Shown here: positions 6,877 through 12,034 of the stretch, one piece after another | Position numbering within the stretch: position 1 is the first letter of the stretch | How the letters are laid out: each line of letters begins with the position of its first letter | Source of the DNA: CAVPGH01 sp046726955 | GTDB taxonomy: Bacteria > Acidobacteriota > Vicinamibacteria > Fen-336 | DNA: 12,034 nucleotides | NCBI GenBank assembly: GCA_046726955.1 | Contig: JBKPBQ010000289.1 | Span: forward strand, 1-12,034 | Reading direction: 5' to 3' | Program-made: the position numbers and the translations under genes | The notes under the pieces: model-generated | What the model saw: the letters and a program-made list of their open reading frames with translations, nothing else | What the model was told of the DNA's origin: nothing | The model's database searches: none

Positions 6877-7629
6877 GTGGGCGCCGTTACCGAGAACCTG
6901 GCCGCCGCGCGGGACTCCGCCCGCAAGCTCGTCGATCCCGTCCTCGCCCTCATCTTCCCCGCGGAGTGCCCGGCCTGCACGCGGCCGGTCTCGCGTCCCA
7001 CCCGGGGTCCTCTCTGCGACGCCTGCTGGGCCGAGCTGCCCCGCCACCGGGGATCGCTCTGCGCGTGCGGCCTTCCCGTTTCCGCTTCCGTCGCGCGGTG
7101 CGGACGGTGCCGCCGCGGGATCAACCCCTTCGCGCAGGGCGCGAGCCTCGGTCCCTACGAAGGCAGCCTGCGCGTGCTGCTGCACGAGCTCAAGTACCGG
7201 GGGCGGCGGCGGCTCGCCCGTCGCCTGGCGGACGCCCTCGTGGAGGAGCCGGCCGCGCGCGGGGTGCTCGAGGGTGCGGACGCGCTCGTGCCGGTGCCCC
7301 TGCATCCCGAAAGGCGCCGCGAGCGGGGGTTCAACCAGGCGGAGCTCATCTCTGCCGCGCTCTCGCGGCGGACGGGGGTGGCGCTCGTCGCGTCGGCCCT
7401 CGTGCGGCGGAAGGACACGGCGCCGCAGACCGGGCTGAGCGCGGCCGCGCGCCGCGGAAACGTCCGAGGCGCCTTCGCCGTGCGCCGCCGGCCGCAGGTC
7501 GCCGGCCGCTGCCTCGTCCTGGTGGACGACGTGCTCACCACGGGCGCCACTGCCGAGGCCTGCGCGCGCGCGCTCGTGGACGCCGGCGCGAGCGAGGTGC
7601 GGCTTCTCTCGGTAGCGCGGGCGTTATAG
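6877..7629 (+). CDS. ComF-family phosphoribosyltransferase-like protein
   Basis: A 250-aa ComF/GntX-type protein. The N-terminal half carries four cysteine pairs (CPAC, CDAC, CACG, CGRC), a likely zinc ribbon. The middle has LHELKYRGRRRLARRLADAL and VPVPLHPERRRERGFNQAE, both diagnostic of ComF. The C-terminal VLVDDVLTTGATAEACARAL is the PRPP-binding loop of type I phosphoribosyltransferases. ComF proteins act in DNA uptake in naturally competent bacteria; no other competence gene is here, so that role is unproven. The GTG 6877 start is 11 bases after the preceding stop, has no convincing ribosome binding site, and is the least certain part of the call. Confidence 0.9.
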   Translation: MGAVTENLAAARDSARKLVDPVLALIFPAECPACTRPVSRPTRGPLCDACWAELPRHRGSLCACGLPVSASVARCGRCRRGINPFAQGASLGPYEGSLRVLLHELKYRGRRRLARRLADALVEEPAARGVLEGADALVPVPLHPERRRERGFNQAELISAALSRRTGVALVASALVRRKDTAPQTGLSAAARRGNVRGAFAVRRRPQVAGRCLVLVDDVLTTGATAEACARALVDAGASEVRLLSVARAL

Positions 7630-7653
7630 AGCAGGGTGCTGAAATGCGTCCTC

Positions 7654-7680
7654 CCGCGGCGCGCGGTAACGCGCGCGCGG
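7654..7680 (+). terminator. GC hairpin downstream of comF-like gene, possible terminator or RNA structure
   Basis: A 7-bp stem (7659-7665 with 7670-7676) closed by the loop GTAA, which fits the stable GNRA tetraloop class. With G7658 bulged, it extends by four more pairs (7654-7657 with 7677-7680). It sits 25 bases after the comF-like stop. No T run follows, so it is not a canonical intrinsic terminator, though GC-rich genomes often use hairpins with weak tails. The rest of the 7630-7759 gap shows no confident promoter. Confidence 0.4.
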
Positions 7681-7747
7681 CTGTCGGAGGCTCGTGTTTC
7701 ACTGGCAGGCTAGGCGTACGTGGGAGAATGGATCGCGGGGCGCGCTT

Positions 7748-7753
7748 GGGAGG
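7748..7753 (+). promoter_or_regulatory. Ribosome binding site that sets the TTG 7760 start
   Basis: GGGAGG lies 6 bases before TTG 7760. That start gives a clean basic-then-hydrophobic signal peptide, whereas the upstream in-frame ATG 7694 would add 22 residues ahead of it. Confidence 0.75.
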
Positions 7754-7759
7754 CTTGAC

Positions 7760-8593
7760 TTGAAGAGATTCCGTCGACGACCGGCGCTGGCTGGGGAGAT
7801 CCTGGCCCTCGCCGGGGTGTTGCTCGTCTTCGTCCCCGCCGAGTGCCGGGCCGCGGGTCCGGTGGTCACCCAGATCGTGGTGTCGCACGCGATCGAGTCG
7901 CTGCCCAAGCCCATCCAGAAGTGGTACAAGGACCATCGCCTCGAGATGCCCTCGCTCGCCCTCGAGCCGACCTTTCCCGAGCCGAGCCCGGAGCGCCGCT
8001 TCGCGATCGACAAGCTCGCGCCCTTCCCGTTCAACGACGTGCCGCACAACGAGAACTCGATCAAGAGCAAGTACGGAGAGGCGGCGAGCTCCGTGGGACG
8101 GCTGCCCTGGCTCATCCAGGAGTCGTTCGCGCGGCTCGTGGAGGCGTTCAAGCTCGGGGACAAGGAGAAGATCCTGAACGAGTCCGACGTCGTTGCCGGC
8201 CTCGTGGCCGACCTCCACAACCCGCTCAACCTGTCGCAGAACTCCGACGGGCAGCAGACGGGCCAGCACGGGCTCTGGGTGCGCTTCGCGCAGCGCCTCC
8301 CCGAGGCCATGGAGAAGCGGCTCAAGGTGAGCCCGGACGCCGCGAACTACCTGGACGACCCGAAGGAGTACGTCTTCTCCGTCATCAACGGAACCTACGT
8401 CTGGCTCGACAACCTCCTCTACCTCGACGAGCTCGCGCGGCGCGGCAAGAGCGGCTACACGGAGATCTACTACGAGGACTTCGAGAAGAAGGCGGGTCCG
8501 GTGGTGCGGCAGCTCCTCTCATGGGCGGCGGAGGACGCGGGAAGCTACTGGTACACGGCGTGGACGGTGGCGGGCAAACCCGAGCTCAAGTAG
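7760..8593 (+). CDS. Exported S1/P1 nuclease / zinc-dependent phospholipase C-like protein, metal ligands apparently eroded
   Basis: From TTG 7760 the 277-aa product starts with a signal peptide: basic MKRFRRR, hydrophobic LALAGVLLVFV, then a likely cut after CRA (residue 31). It is therefore predicted periplasmic or secreted. The body resembles the S1/P1 nuclease and zinc-dependent phospholipase C fold: SHAIESLPKPIQKWY (H43), RRFAIDKL (D84), PFNDVPHNEN (H96), RLPWLIQESFARLVEAF, then GLVADLHNPLN (147-157) and DGQQTGQHGLW (163-173). In the canonical HxxxDxHxPLH motif, the first and last His are metal ligands; here they are Gly147 and Asn157. The usual downstream ligand His also seems replaced (W173), although H170 is close. 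It may be catalytically inactive or use different residues. Family assignment rests on pattern memory and is moderate. Confidence 0.55.
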   Translation: MKRFRRRPALAGEILALAGVLLVFVPAECRAAGPVVTQIVVSHAIESLPKPIQKWYKDHRLEMPSLALEPTFPEPSPERRFAIDKLAPFPFNDVPHNENSIKSKYGEAASSVGRLPWLIQESFARLVEAFKLGDKEKILNESDVVAGLVADLHNPLNLSQNSDGQQTGQHGLWVRFAQRLPEAMEKRLKVSPDAANYLDDPKEYVFSVINGTYVWLDNLLYLDELARRGKSGYTEIYYEDFEKKAGPVVRQLLSWAAEDAGSYWYTAWTVAGKPELK

Positions 8594-8599
8594 AGAATA

Positions 8600-8628
8600 T
8601 TGACCCCCTCCGGGGATGCCCCTATCAT
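8600..8628 (+). promoter_or_regulatory. Near-consensus sigma-70-type promoter for the ECF sigma operon
   Basis: TTGACC (8600-8605), a 17-base spacer and TATCAT (8623-8628): each box matches the consensus at five of six positions with optimal spacing. It begins 7 bases after the preceding gene's stop. Predicted transcription start is about 8634-8636, downstream of the ATG at 8616, so this promoter conflicts with that start for the sigma factor. Confidence 0.7.
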
Positions 8629-9269
8629 CGGTGGCGGCCGGCAAGAAGCCCTTGGACGAGGGGAAACCTGCCCCTTCCGACGGGGAGCTCATCGAGCGAT
8701 GCCTGCGGAAGGACAACTCGGCGTGGGAGGCGATCGTCGCCCGCTTCCGCCGCAAGGTCTTCCACATCGCCTACAAGTTCACCGGCAAGCACGACGAGGC
8801 CGAGGACCTCACGCAGGACATCTTTCTCAAGGTCTTCAAGAGCCTGGACAAGTTCAACCGTGACGCCGATTTTGGGACCTGGCTCTCCTCCGTGGCCCGC
8901 AACTACTGCATCGACAACTACCGGGCGGGCAAGCGCGAGCGCGAGGTGGTGGTGGAGGACCTCGTCGCCTTCGATCTCGCTCCCGCGAGCTTCGGCAATC
9001 CGCACCGCGCGCTGGAAGACCAGGACCGCCGCAGCTTCCTCCGTCGCGGGCTCGACCTCTTGCCCGAGAAGCTCCGCGAGGCGGTCGTGCTGCGCGACCT
9101 GCAGGGGCTCAGCTACCAGGAGATGGCGGACCGGCTCGCCCTCCCCGAGGGAACGGTGAAGAGCCGGATCAACCGCGGCCGCGAAGAGCTGGCCCGGCTG
9201 CTACTGCGCGCGCAGCAGCCGGGACGGCGGCGGCCCGCCCGCGGCCGGCGCGGCCCGGAGGTGAGGTGA
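8616..9269 (+). CDS. ECF-family RNA polymerase sigma factor (RpoE-like)
   Basis: Up to 217 aa with the two ECF regions. Region 2 runs from DGELIERCLRKDNSAWEAI through DLTQDIFLKVFKSLDKF (the -10-binding helix area) to FGTWLSSVARNYCIDNYR. Region 4 is LREAVVLRDLQGLSYQEMAD followed by LALPEGTVKSRINRGREEL, the -35-recognition helix-turn-helix. The tail is arginine-rich. ATG 8616 gives the longest frame, but it lies between the promoter boxes at 8600-8628. If that promoter is used, the real start is probably TTG 8652 (or GTG 8631); homology begins only around residue 20, so no domain is lost. The stop overlaps the next start (TGATG). No typical zinc-binding anti-sigma gene follows, which is unusual for an ECF factor. 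Confidence 0.93.
   Translation: MPLSSVAAGKKPLDEGKPAPSDGELIERCLRKDNSAWEAIVARFRRKVFHIAYKFTGKHDEAEDLTQDIFLKVFKSLDKFNRDADFGTWLSSVARNYCIDNYRAGKREREVVVEDLVAFDLAPASFGNPHRALEDQDRRSFLRRGLDLLPEKLREAVVLRDLQGLSYQEMADRLALPEGTVKSRINRGREELARLLLRAQQPGRRRPARGRRGPEVR
9257..9264 (+). promoter_or_regulatory. Strong ribosome binding site for the STAS gene
   Basis: GGAGGTGA lies inside the 3' end of the sigma factor gene. From its GGAGG core the spacing is 7 bases to ATG 9269 but only 4 to GTG 9266, which favours ATG 9269. Confidence 0.75.
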
Positions 9270-9628
9270 TGCAGCTCCAGATGGAAGACAAGGGGGACGT
9301 GACGCTCGTACGCGTCCAGGAGGCCAAGCTGACCTACCCCGTCCTGTCCTCGTTCTTCAGCGAGGTGCGGCAGCGGGTGGAGGCGGGGGCGCGGAAGATG
9401 CTGATCGACCTCTCCGCGGTGAGCTACATCGACAGCGCGTCGATCGGCTGCCTGATGGACATCCACCGCCTCCTCCAGGAGAAGTCGGGCACGGTCAAGC
9501 TCTGCAGCCTCCAGCCGCGGGTCCAGACCATGATCTCGATGACCGGCGTCAACAAGATCATCGAGCTCGTGCCCGACGAGGAGCAGGGGCTAGCCGCCTT
9601 CTCGCCGCGCCGGAGCGGCCCCCGGTGA
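9269..9628 (+). CDS. STAS-domain protein, anti-sigma factor antagonist type
   Basis: A 119-aa single STAS domain, like SpoIIAA/RsbV antagonists that bind and disarm anti-sigma kinases. Landmarks are VTLVRVQEAKLT, KMLIDLSAVSYIDSASIGCLMDI and SGTVKLCSLQPRVQTMISMTGVNKII. In SpoIIAA-type proteins the kinase phosphorylates Ser in D-S-S-G; here the loop reads D55-S-A-S-I-G60, so the equivalent residue is Ala57, flanked by Ser56 and Ser58. A GTG at 9266 is an alternative start one codon earlier. It overlaps both neighbours and is surely co-translated with the sigma factor. The last 10-15 residues are a basic, disordered-looking tail. Confidence 0.88.
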   Translation: MQLQMEDKGDVTLVRVQEAKLTYPVLSSFFSEVRQRVEAGARKMLIDLSAVSYIDSASIGCLMDIHRLLQEKSGTVKLCSLQPRVQTMISMTGVNKIIELVPDEEQGLAAFSPRRSGPR

Positions 9629-9930
9629 GGAGCGTCCGCCTCACTACCGGCCACGAGCTCGTCCTCGACGGCGACATCCTGGGCGTGCTGGAGGCGCTCT
9701 ACCGCGAGGTCACGCTGCGCCTGCAGCTCAAGGTGTCCTTCGAGGACATGATGCGCGAGATCGAGCACCTCGTGGACCAGATGACGGAGGAGGAGCGCCG
9801 GCGCTACCTCGTGGAGAGTCTGTTCCTCAACTCCGTGACCTACGAGAACGAGATGCTCGACGCCTACATGCGCAAGCTCACGTCCGTCCGCAAGCGCGGA
9901 CGCGGGCGTGCCGCCGGGAGGTCGCTGTGA
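9625..9930 (+). CDS. Unrecognised 101-aa protein in the ECF sigma-STAS operon
   Basis: I do not recognise this family. The GTG 9625 start overlaps the STAS stop (GTGA), and the stop overlaps the next start (GTGA), so translation is coupled on both sides and the gene is very likely real. The first 20 residues look like a short beta hairpin (VRLTTGHELVLDGDILG). Residues about 20-90 are predicted helical and strongly charged, with acidic stretches (FEDMMREIEHLVDQM, TEEERRRYLVESLF). It ends in a basic tail (RKRGRGR). There is no signal peptide, membrane segment or cysteine. A role as a partner of the STAS protein or sigma factor is suggested by position alone. Confidence 0.8.
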   Translation: MRSVRLTTGHELVLDGDILGVLEALYREVTLRLQLKVSFEDMMREIEHLVDQMTEEERRRYLVESLFLNSVTYENEMLDAYMRKLTSVRKRGRGRAAGRSL

Positions 9931-10340
9931 GACTCTTCGCCTTAGCACTCGTGCTCGCTGCCGGCGTGTCCGCCGTCCTCGCCGAGGACGCGCCGAAGGC
10001 GGCCGCCGCCAAGGGGCCCCGGCTCTCCGTGGAGCCGGCTTCCTTCGACTTCGGCAAGGCCGTGCAGAACAAGACCCTGCAGAAGGAATTCAGCATCCGT
10101 AACTTCGGCGGTTCCGACCTCGTGATCGAGAACGTCTCCACGACGTGCGGGTGCACGGCCGCGCTCCTCTCGGACAAGGTGGTCAAGCCGGGGGGCTCGA
10201 CGCCTCTCCGCGTCTCGCTGGAGACGCGGAACTACTCGGGCAAGATGGAGCGCACGGTCATCATCCGCTCCAACGATCCCGAGGCGAGCACGACCGAGGT
10301 CAAGGTCTCGGTCACCGTGGTCGCCGAGCCGGAGAAGTAG
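9927..10340 (+). CDS. Exported DUF1573 domain protein
   Basis: A 137-aa protein with a short signal peptide (MRLFALALVLAAGVSAVLA, cut before EDAP), followed by a DUF1573 domain. The diagnostic features are FDFGKAVQNKTLQKEFSIRNFGG, the ENVSTTCGCTAA cysteine motif and SNDPEASTTEVKVSVTV; the fold is an immunoglobulin-like beta sandwich. Biochemical function is unknown. The GTG 9927 start overlaps the previous stop (GTGA) and has GGGAGG at 9916-9921. It is the last gene of the sigma operon and converges on lpxC with only 19 bases between the stops, so there is no room for a standard terminator. An exported product at the end of this operon suggests an envelope-related regulon. Confidence 0.9.
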   Translation: MRLFALALVLAAGVSAVLAEDAPKAAAAKGPRLSVEPASFDFGKAVQNKTLQKEFSIRNFGGSDLVIENVSTTCGCTAALLSDKVVKPGGSTPLRVSLETRNYSGKMERTVIIRSNDPEASTTEVKVSVTVVAEPEK

Positions 10341-10359
10341 GACTGGGGTAGAGCGCCGC

Positions 10360-11268
10360 TCAGGCTTCGGAGGGCCGGAGCGCGAACGCGGGAGCGGGAG
10401 CGGGCTCGGGCGCTGCGACGCCGGTGCTCGGCACGAGCCTCCAGGCTCCCGGCGTCTCCACGAGCTTGCGGGCCACCGCGGCGTGGAGGGCGTGGCCGGC
10501 CTTCGTCGCCTCGAGCTGCCCGAGCAGCGGGTAGCCGAGGAGGGCGAGGTCTCCCACCGCATCGAGGATCTTGTGGCGCACGAACTCGTCCTCGAAGCGG
10601 AGCTTGTTGTTGAGGACGCCCGTCTCGCTGATCACCACCGCGTTGTCGAGGCTGCCCCCGAGGGCGAGGCCGTGGCGCCGCAGCGTCTCCACCTCGCGCA
10701 GGAAGCCGAACGTGCGCGCGGGCGCGATGGCTTCGGCGAAGGCGCGCGGGGTGAGCCGCACGTGGAGCGACTGGTGGCGCAGCAGCGGGTGGTCGAAGCC
10801 GATGCTGTAGCCGATCTCGAAGTGCGGCGAGGGGCTGAGGCGCGCCACCTTGCCGCCGCGCACGACCTCCACCGTCTCCAGCACCTCCAGGTACTGGCGA
10901 GCCACGTTCCAGGGCTTGAGACCGGCCTCGTGGACGAGGATCACGAAGGGGGCGGCGCTGCCGTCGAGGATGGGGATCTCCGGACCGTCCACTTCGACGA
11001 GGGCGTCGTCGACGCCGAGACCGAAGAGCGCGGAGAGAAGGTGCTCCACCGTCCCCACGCTGACGCCGTCGCGACTGAGGGTGGTGGCGTGGTCCTGCTC
11101 GCCGAGGCAGTCGAGGCGGGCGGGGATGTCGACCCCGACGTCCGTCCGCCGAAACACGATGCCGTGGTCCGCGGGAGCGGGGAGCAGGCGGAGGCGAACG
11201 GGCTTGCCCGAGTGGAGCCCGATTCCGGTACAGCCGACGTCACGCCTCAGGGTTCTTCGATAGCCCAT
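10360..11268 (-). CDS. lpxC: UDP-3-O-acyl-N-acetylglucosamine deacetylase
   Basis: A 302-aa LpxC, the zinc deacetylase that commits precursor to lipid A. It opens with RRTLRRDVGCTGIGLHSGKPV. Zinc ligands by family alignment are H76 (VEHLLSAL), H232 and D236 (RHKILDAVGDLALLG); E75 and H259 (KAGHALH) are the catalytic base and acid. TFGFLREVE and SLDNAVV are also typical. The C-terminus carries a Pro/Ala-rich tail (APEPAPAPAF), probably disordered. Start ATG 11268 gives the conserved N-terminus; GGAG lies close upstream and AGGGAG further out. The presence of lpxC indicates a lipopolysaccharide outer membrane. A sigma-54-type promoter upstream gives an approximately 49-nt leader. Confidence 0.96.
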   Translation of the reverse strand: MGYRRTLRRDVGCTGIGLHSGKPVRLRLLPAPADHGIVFRRTDVGVDIPARLDCLGEQDHATTLSRDGVSVGTVEHLLSALFGLGVDDALVEVDGPEIPILDGSAAPFVILVHEAGLKPWNVARQYLEVLETVEVVRGGKVARLSPSPHFEIGYSIGFDHPLLRHQSLHVRLTPRAFAEAIAPARTFGFLREVETLRRHGLALGGSLDNAVVISETGVLNNKLRFEDEFVRHKILDAVGDLALLGYPLLGQLEATKAGHALHAAVARKLVETPGAWRLVPSTGVAAPEPAPAPAFALRPSEA

Positions 11269-11326
11269 TCTCTCCAGGTGCTCCCTTTGGCCTCTCCTTA
11301 GGTGAGAGCGAATTTCCGCCCTTGGG

Positions 11327-11343
11327 TTGCAAGTGCGGTGCCA
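11327..11343 (-). promoter_or_regulatory. Sigma-54 (-24/-12) promoter-like sequence upstream of lpxC
   Basis: Read on the minus strand, 11343 to 11327 is TGGCACCGCACTTGCAA. This matches the sigma-54 consensus TGGCACG-N4-TTGCW at all core bases; only the seventh base (C for G) differs. The GG (11342-11341) and GC (11330-11329) are separated by exactly the required 10 bases. Predicted transcription start is near 11317, about 49 nt before the lpxC ATG. The spacing, orientation and intergenic location make this a good candidate. Confidence 0.68.
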
Positions 11344-11369
11344 GTATGTGCCTGGCTCTAACTCGCTGA

Positions 11370-11394
11370 TCGAAAGGCGATTGCGCTCTTTCGA
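11370..11394. repeat. Inverted repeat TCGAAAG-N11-CTTTCGA in the lpxC upstream region
   Basis: Perfect 7-base arms (11370-11376 and 11388-11394) are centred about 65 bases upstream of the predicted lpxC transcription start. It may be a regulator or bending-protein site. As RNA after uvrA it would form a hairpin, but no T run follows on the minus strand. Confidence 0.5.
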
Positions 11395-11422
11395 GCATCG
11401 CGCTGTGACATCAGGGCCACGT

Positions 11423-11439
11423 CACCGTTGGCCACGGTG
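11423..11439. repeat. Inverted repeat CACCGT-N5-ACGGTG, possible upstream activator site
   Basis: Perfect 6-base arms around TGGCC lie about 106-122 bases upstream of the predicted lpxC start, within the normal range of enhancer-binding-protein sites for sigma-54 promoters. An alternative is a weak hairpin just past the uvrA stop, though it lacks a T tail. Confidence 0.45.
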
Positions 11440-11463
11440 TGGCGTTTCTGCAACGTCGGGTGG

Positions 11464-12034
11464 TCACGGCGTCGGCGGCGTATCCGGCGTCCCTATTCCC
11501 ACGAGCGGCCGCAGGAAGACTCCCGTGTGGCTCTGGCTCGAGCGAGCGACCTCCTCGGGGCTTCCCGCCGCCACGACCCGGCCGCCGCCTTCCCCCGCCT
11601 CGGGGCCGAGGTCGATCACGTGGTCGGCGCACTTGATCACGTCCAGGTTGTGCTCGATGACCACGACCGTGTTGCCCGTCTCCACGAGGCGCCCGAGGAC
11701 GTGCAGGAGCTTGCGGATGTCGTCGAAGTGGAGGCCCGTCGTCGGCTCGTCGAGGAGATAGAGCGTGTTGCCCGTCTCCCGCCGGCCCAGCTCGCGCGCC
11801 AGCTTCACGCGCTGCGCTTCTCCGCCGGACAGGGTACTCGCGCTCTGCCCGAGCCGGAGGTAGCCGAGCCCCACGTCCACGAGCGTCGTGAGCAGGCGAT
11901 TGAGCCGCGGGTGCGCCTCGAGGACGACGAGAGCCTCCGCCACCGTGAGGTCGAGGATGTCGGCGATGCTGCGTCCCTGGTAGAGGACCTCGAGCGTCTC
12001 CCGGTTGTAGCGGCGTCCCTTGCACGCGTCGCAC
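11464..12034 (-). CDS. uvrA: Excinuclease ABC subunit A, C-terminal part (5' end outside the window)
   Basis: About 189 residues of UvrA, the ATP-dependent damage-recognition subunit of nucleotide excision repair. The frame is open to the window edge, so GTG 11943 is internal and not a start. Reading in from the edge: CDACKGRRYNRETLEV (second half of the C-terminal zinc finger), IADILDLTVAEAL, the ABC signature LSGGEAQRVKLARELGRR, Walker B LYLLDEPTTGLHFDDI, the H-loop VIEHNLDVIKCADHVIDLGP, and the glycine-rich EAGEGGG end typical of UvrA. It stops normally at 11464. It runs in the same direction as lpxC, separated by a 195-base gap. Confidence 0.96.
   Translation of the reverse strand, partial: CDACKGRRYNRETLEVLYQGRSIADILDLTVAEALVVLEAHPRLNRLLTTLVDVGLGYLRLGQSASTLSGGEAQRVKLARELGRRETGNTLYLLDEPTTGLHFDDIRKLLHVLGRLVETGNTVVVIEHNLDVIKCADHVIDLGPEAGEGGGRVVAAGSPEEVARSSQSHTGVFLRPLVGIGTPDTPPTP

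Noticed and set aside
8604..8615. CCCC-TCC-GGGG mini-hairpin as a terminator after the S1/P1-like gene
   Set aside because: Only four pairs, a 3-base loop and no T run; the bases are better explained as the spacer of the promoter at 8600-8628.
7843..9159. 438-codon frame spanning the S1/P1-like gene and the ECF sigma gene
   Set aside because: A shadow frame crossing two well-supported genes, with low-complexity Arg/Ser-rich translation.
10483..11301. 272-codon plus-strand frame antisense to lpxC
   Set aside because: lpxC is certain from its catalytic motifs; the opposite frame is compositional and repeats Glu/Ala/Val-rich stretches without a domain.
11943..11943. GTG 11943 as the start of a short ABC protein of 159 residues
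   Set aside because: The frame continues to the window edge through the UvrA zinc-finger half CDACKG and LTVAEAL, so this is the tail of full-length UvrA.
1..12034. CRISPR arrays, tRNA or rRNA genes, insertion sequences, phage genes
   Set aside because: No regularly spaced repeats, cloverleaf or rRNA signatures, transposase motifs or terminal inverted repeats were seen by eye on either strand.

Overview
The window is a dense, high-GC stretch (G+C at nearly every third codon position) of a Gram-negative chromosome. The outer-membrane evidence is an lpxC gene for lipid A synthesis and a large Omp85-type beta-barrel protein ending in phenylalanine. A metalloprotease / beta-propeller / barrel fusion, the mix of sigma-54-type, ECF and STAS regulators, and the GC content would fit Acidobacteriota or a myxobacterium-like lineage. 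That placement is inference; no rRNA or other decisive marker is present.

Layout. (1) 1-2796 (+): 3' part of a gene for a secreted HExxH metalloprotease, TolB-like propeller and outer-membrane barrel fusion. (2) 2797-2916: intergenic with a sigma-70-type promoter. (3) 2917-5515 (+): rplU-rpmA-obgE-nadD-rsfS, the classic ribosome-biogenesis/NAD cluster, with 4-nt stop/start overlaps from obgE onward. (4) 5512-7629 (+): a PspF-like AAA+ regulator joined to rsfS by an ATGA overlap, then a DksA/TraR-type zinc-finger protein and a ComF-family phosphoribosyltransferase. (5) 7760-8593 (+): an exported protein resembling S1/P1 nuclease / zinc-dependent phospholipase C. (6) 8616-10340 (+): a tightly overlapping operon of ECF sigma factor, STAS protein, an unrecognised 101-aa protein and an exported DUF1573 protein, with a near-consensus promoter at its head. 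(7) On the minus strand and convergent with it: lpxC (11268-10360), and upstream of that the 3' end of uvrA (12034-11464), with a 195-bp gap between them.

Most notable signals. The uvrA-lpxC gap carries, in lpxC orientation, a sequence matching the sigma-54 (-24/-12) promoter consensus with exact spacing, and two dyads upstream where an enhancer-binding protein could sit. The window also encodes a sigma-54-activator-like AAA+ protein, but both halves of its 'glutamate switch' are changed (Asn to His, Walker B Glu to Gln) and its GAFTGA loop reads GAFTDA. A link between that regulator and lpxC is a hypothesis. Other oddities are an S1/P1-like protein that seems to have lost metal ligands, a STAS protein with Ala at the usual phospho-Ser site, and an ECF operon with no recognisable anti-sigma factor.

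No tRNA, rRNA, CRISPR array, insertion sequence or phage gene was seen. No gene-free gap exceeds 200 bases.
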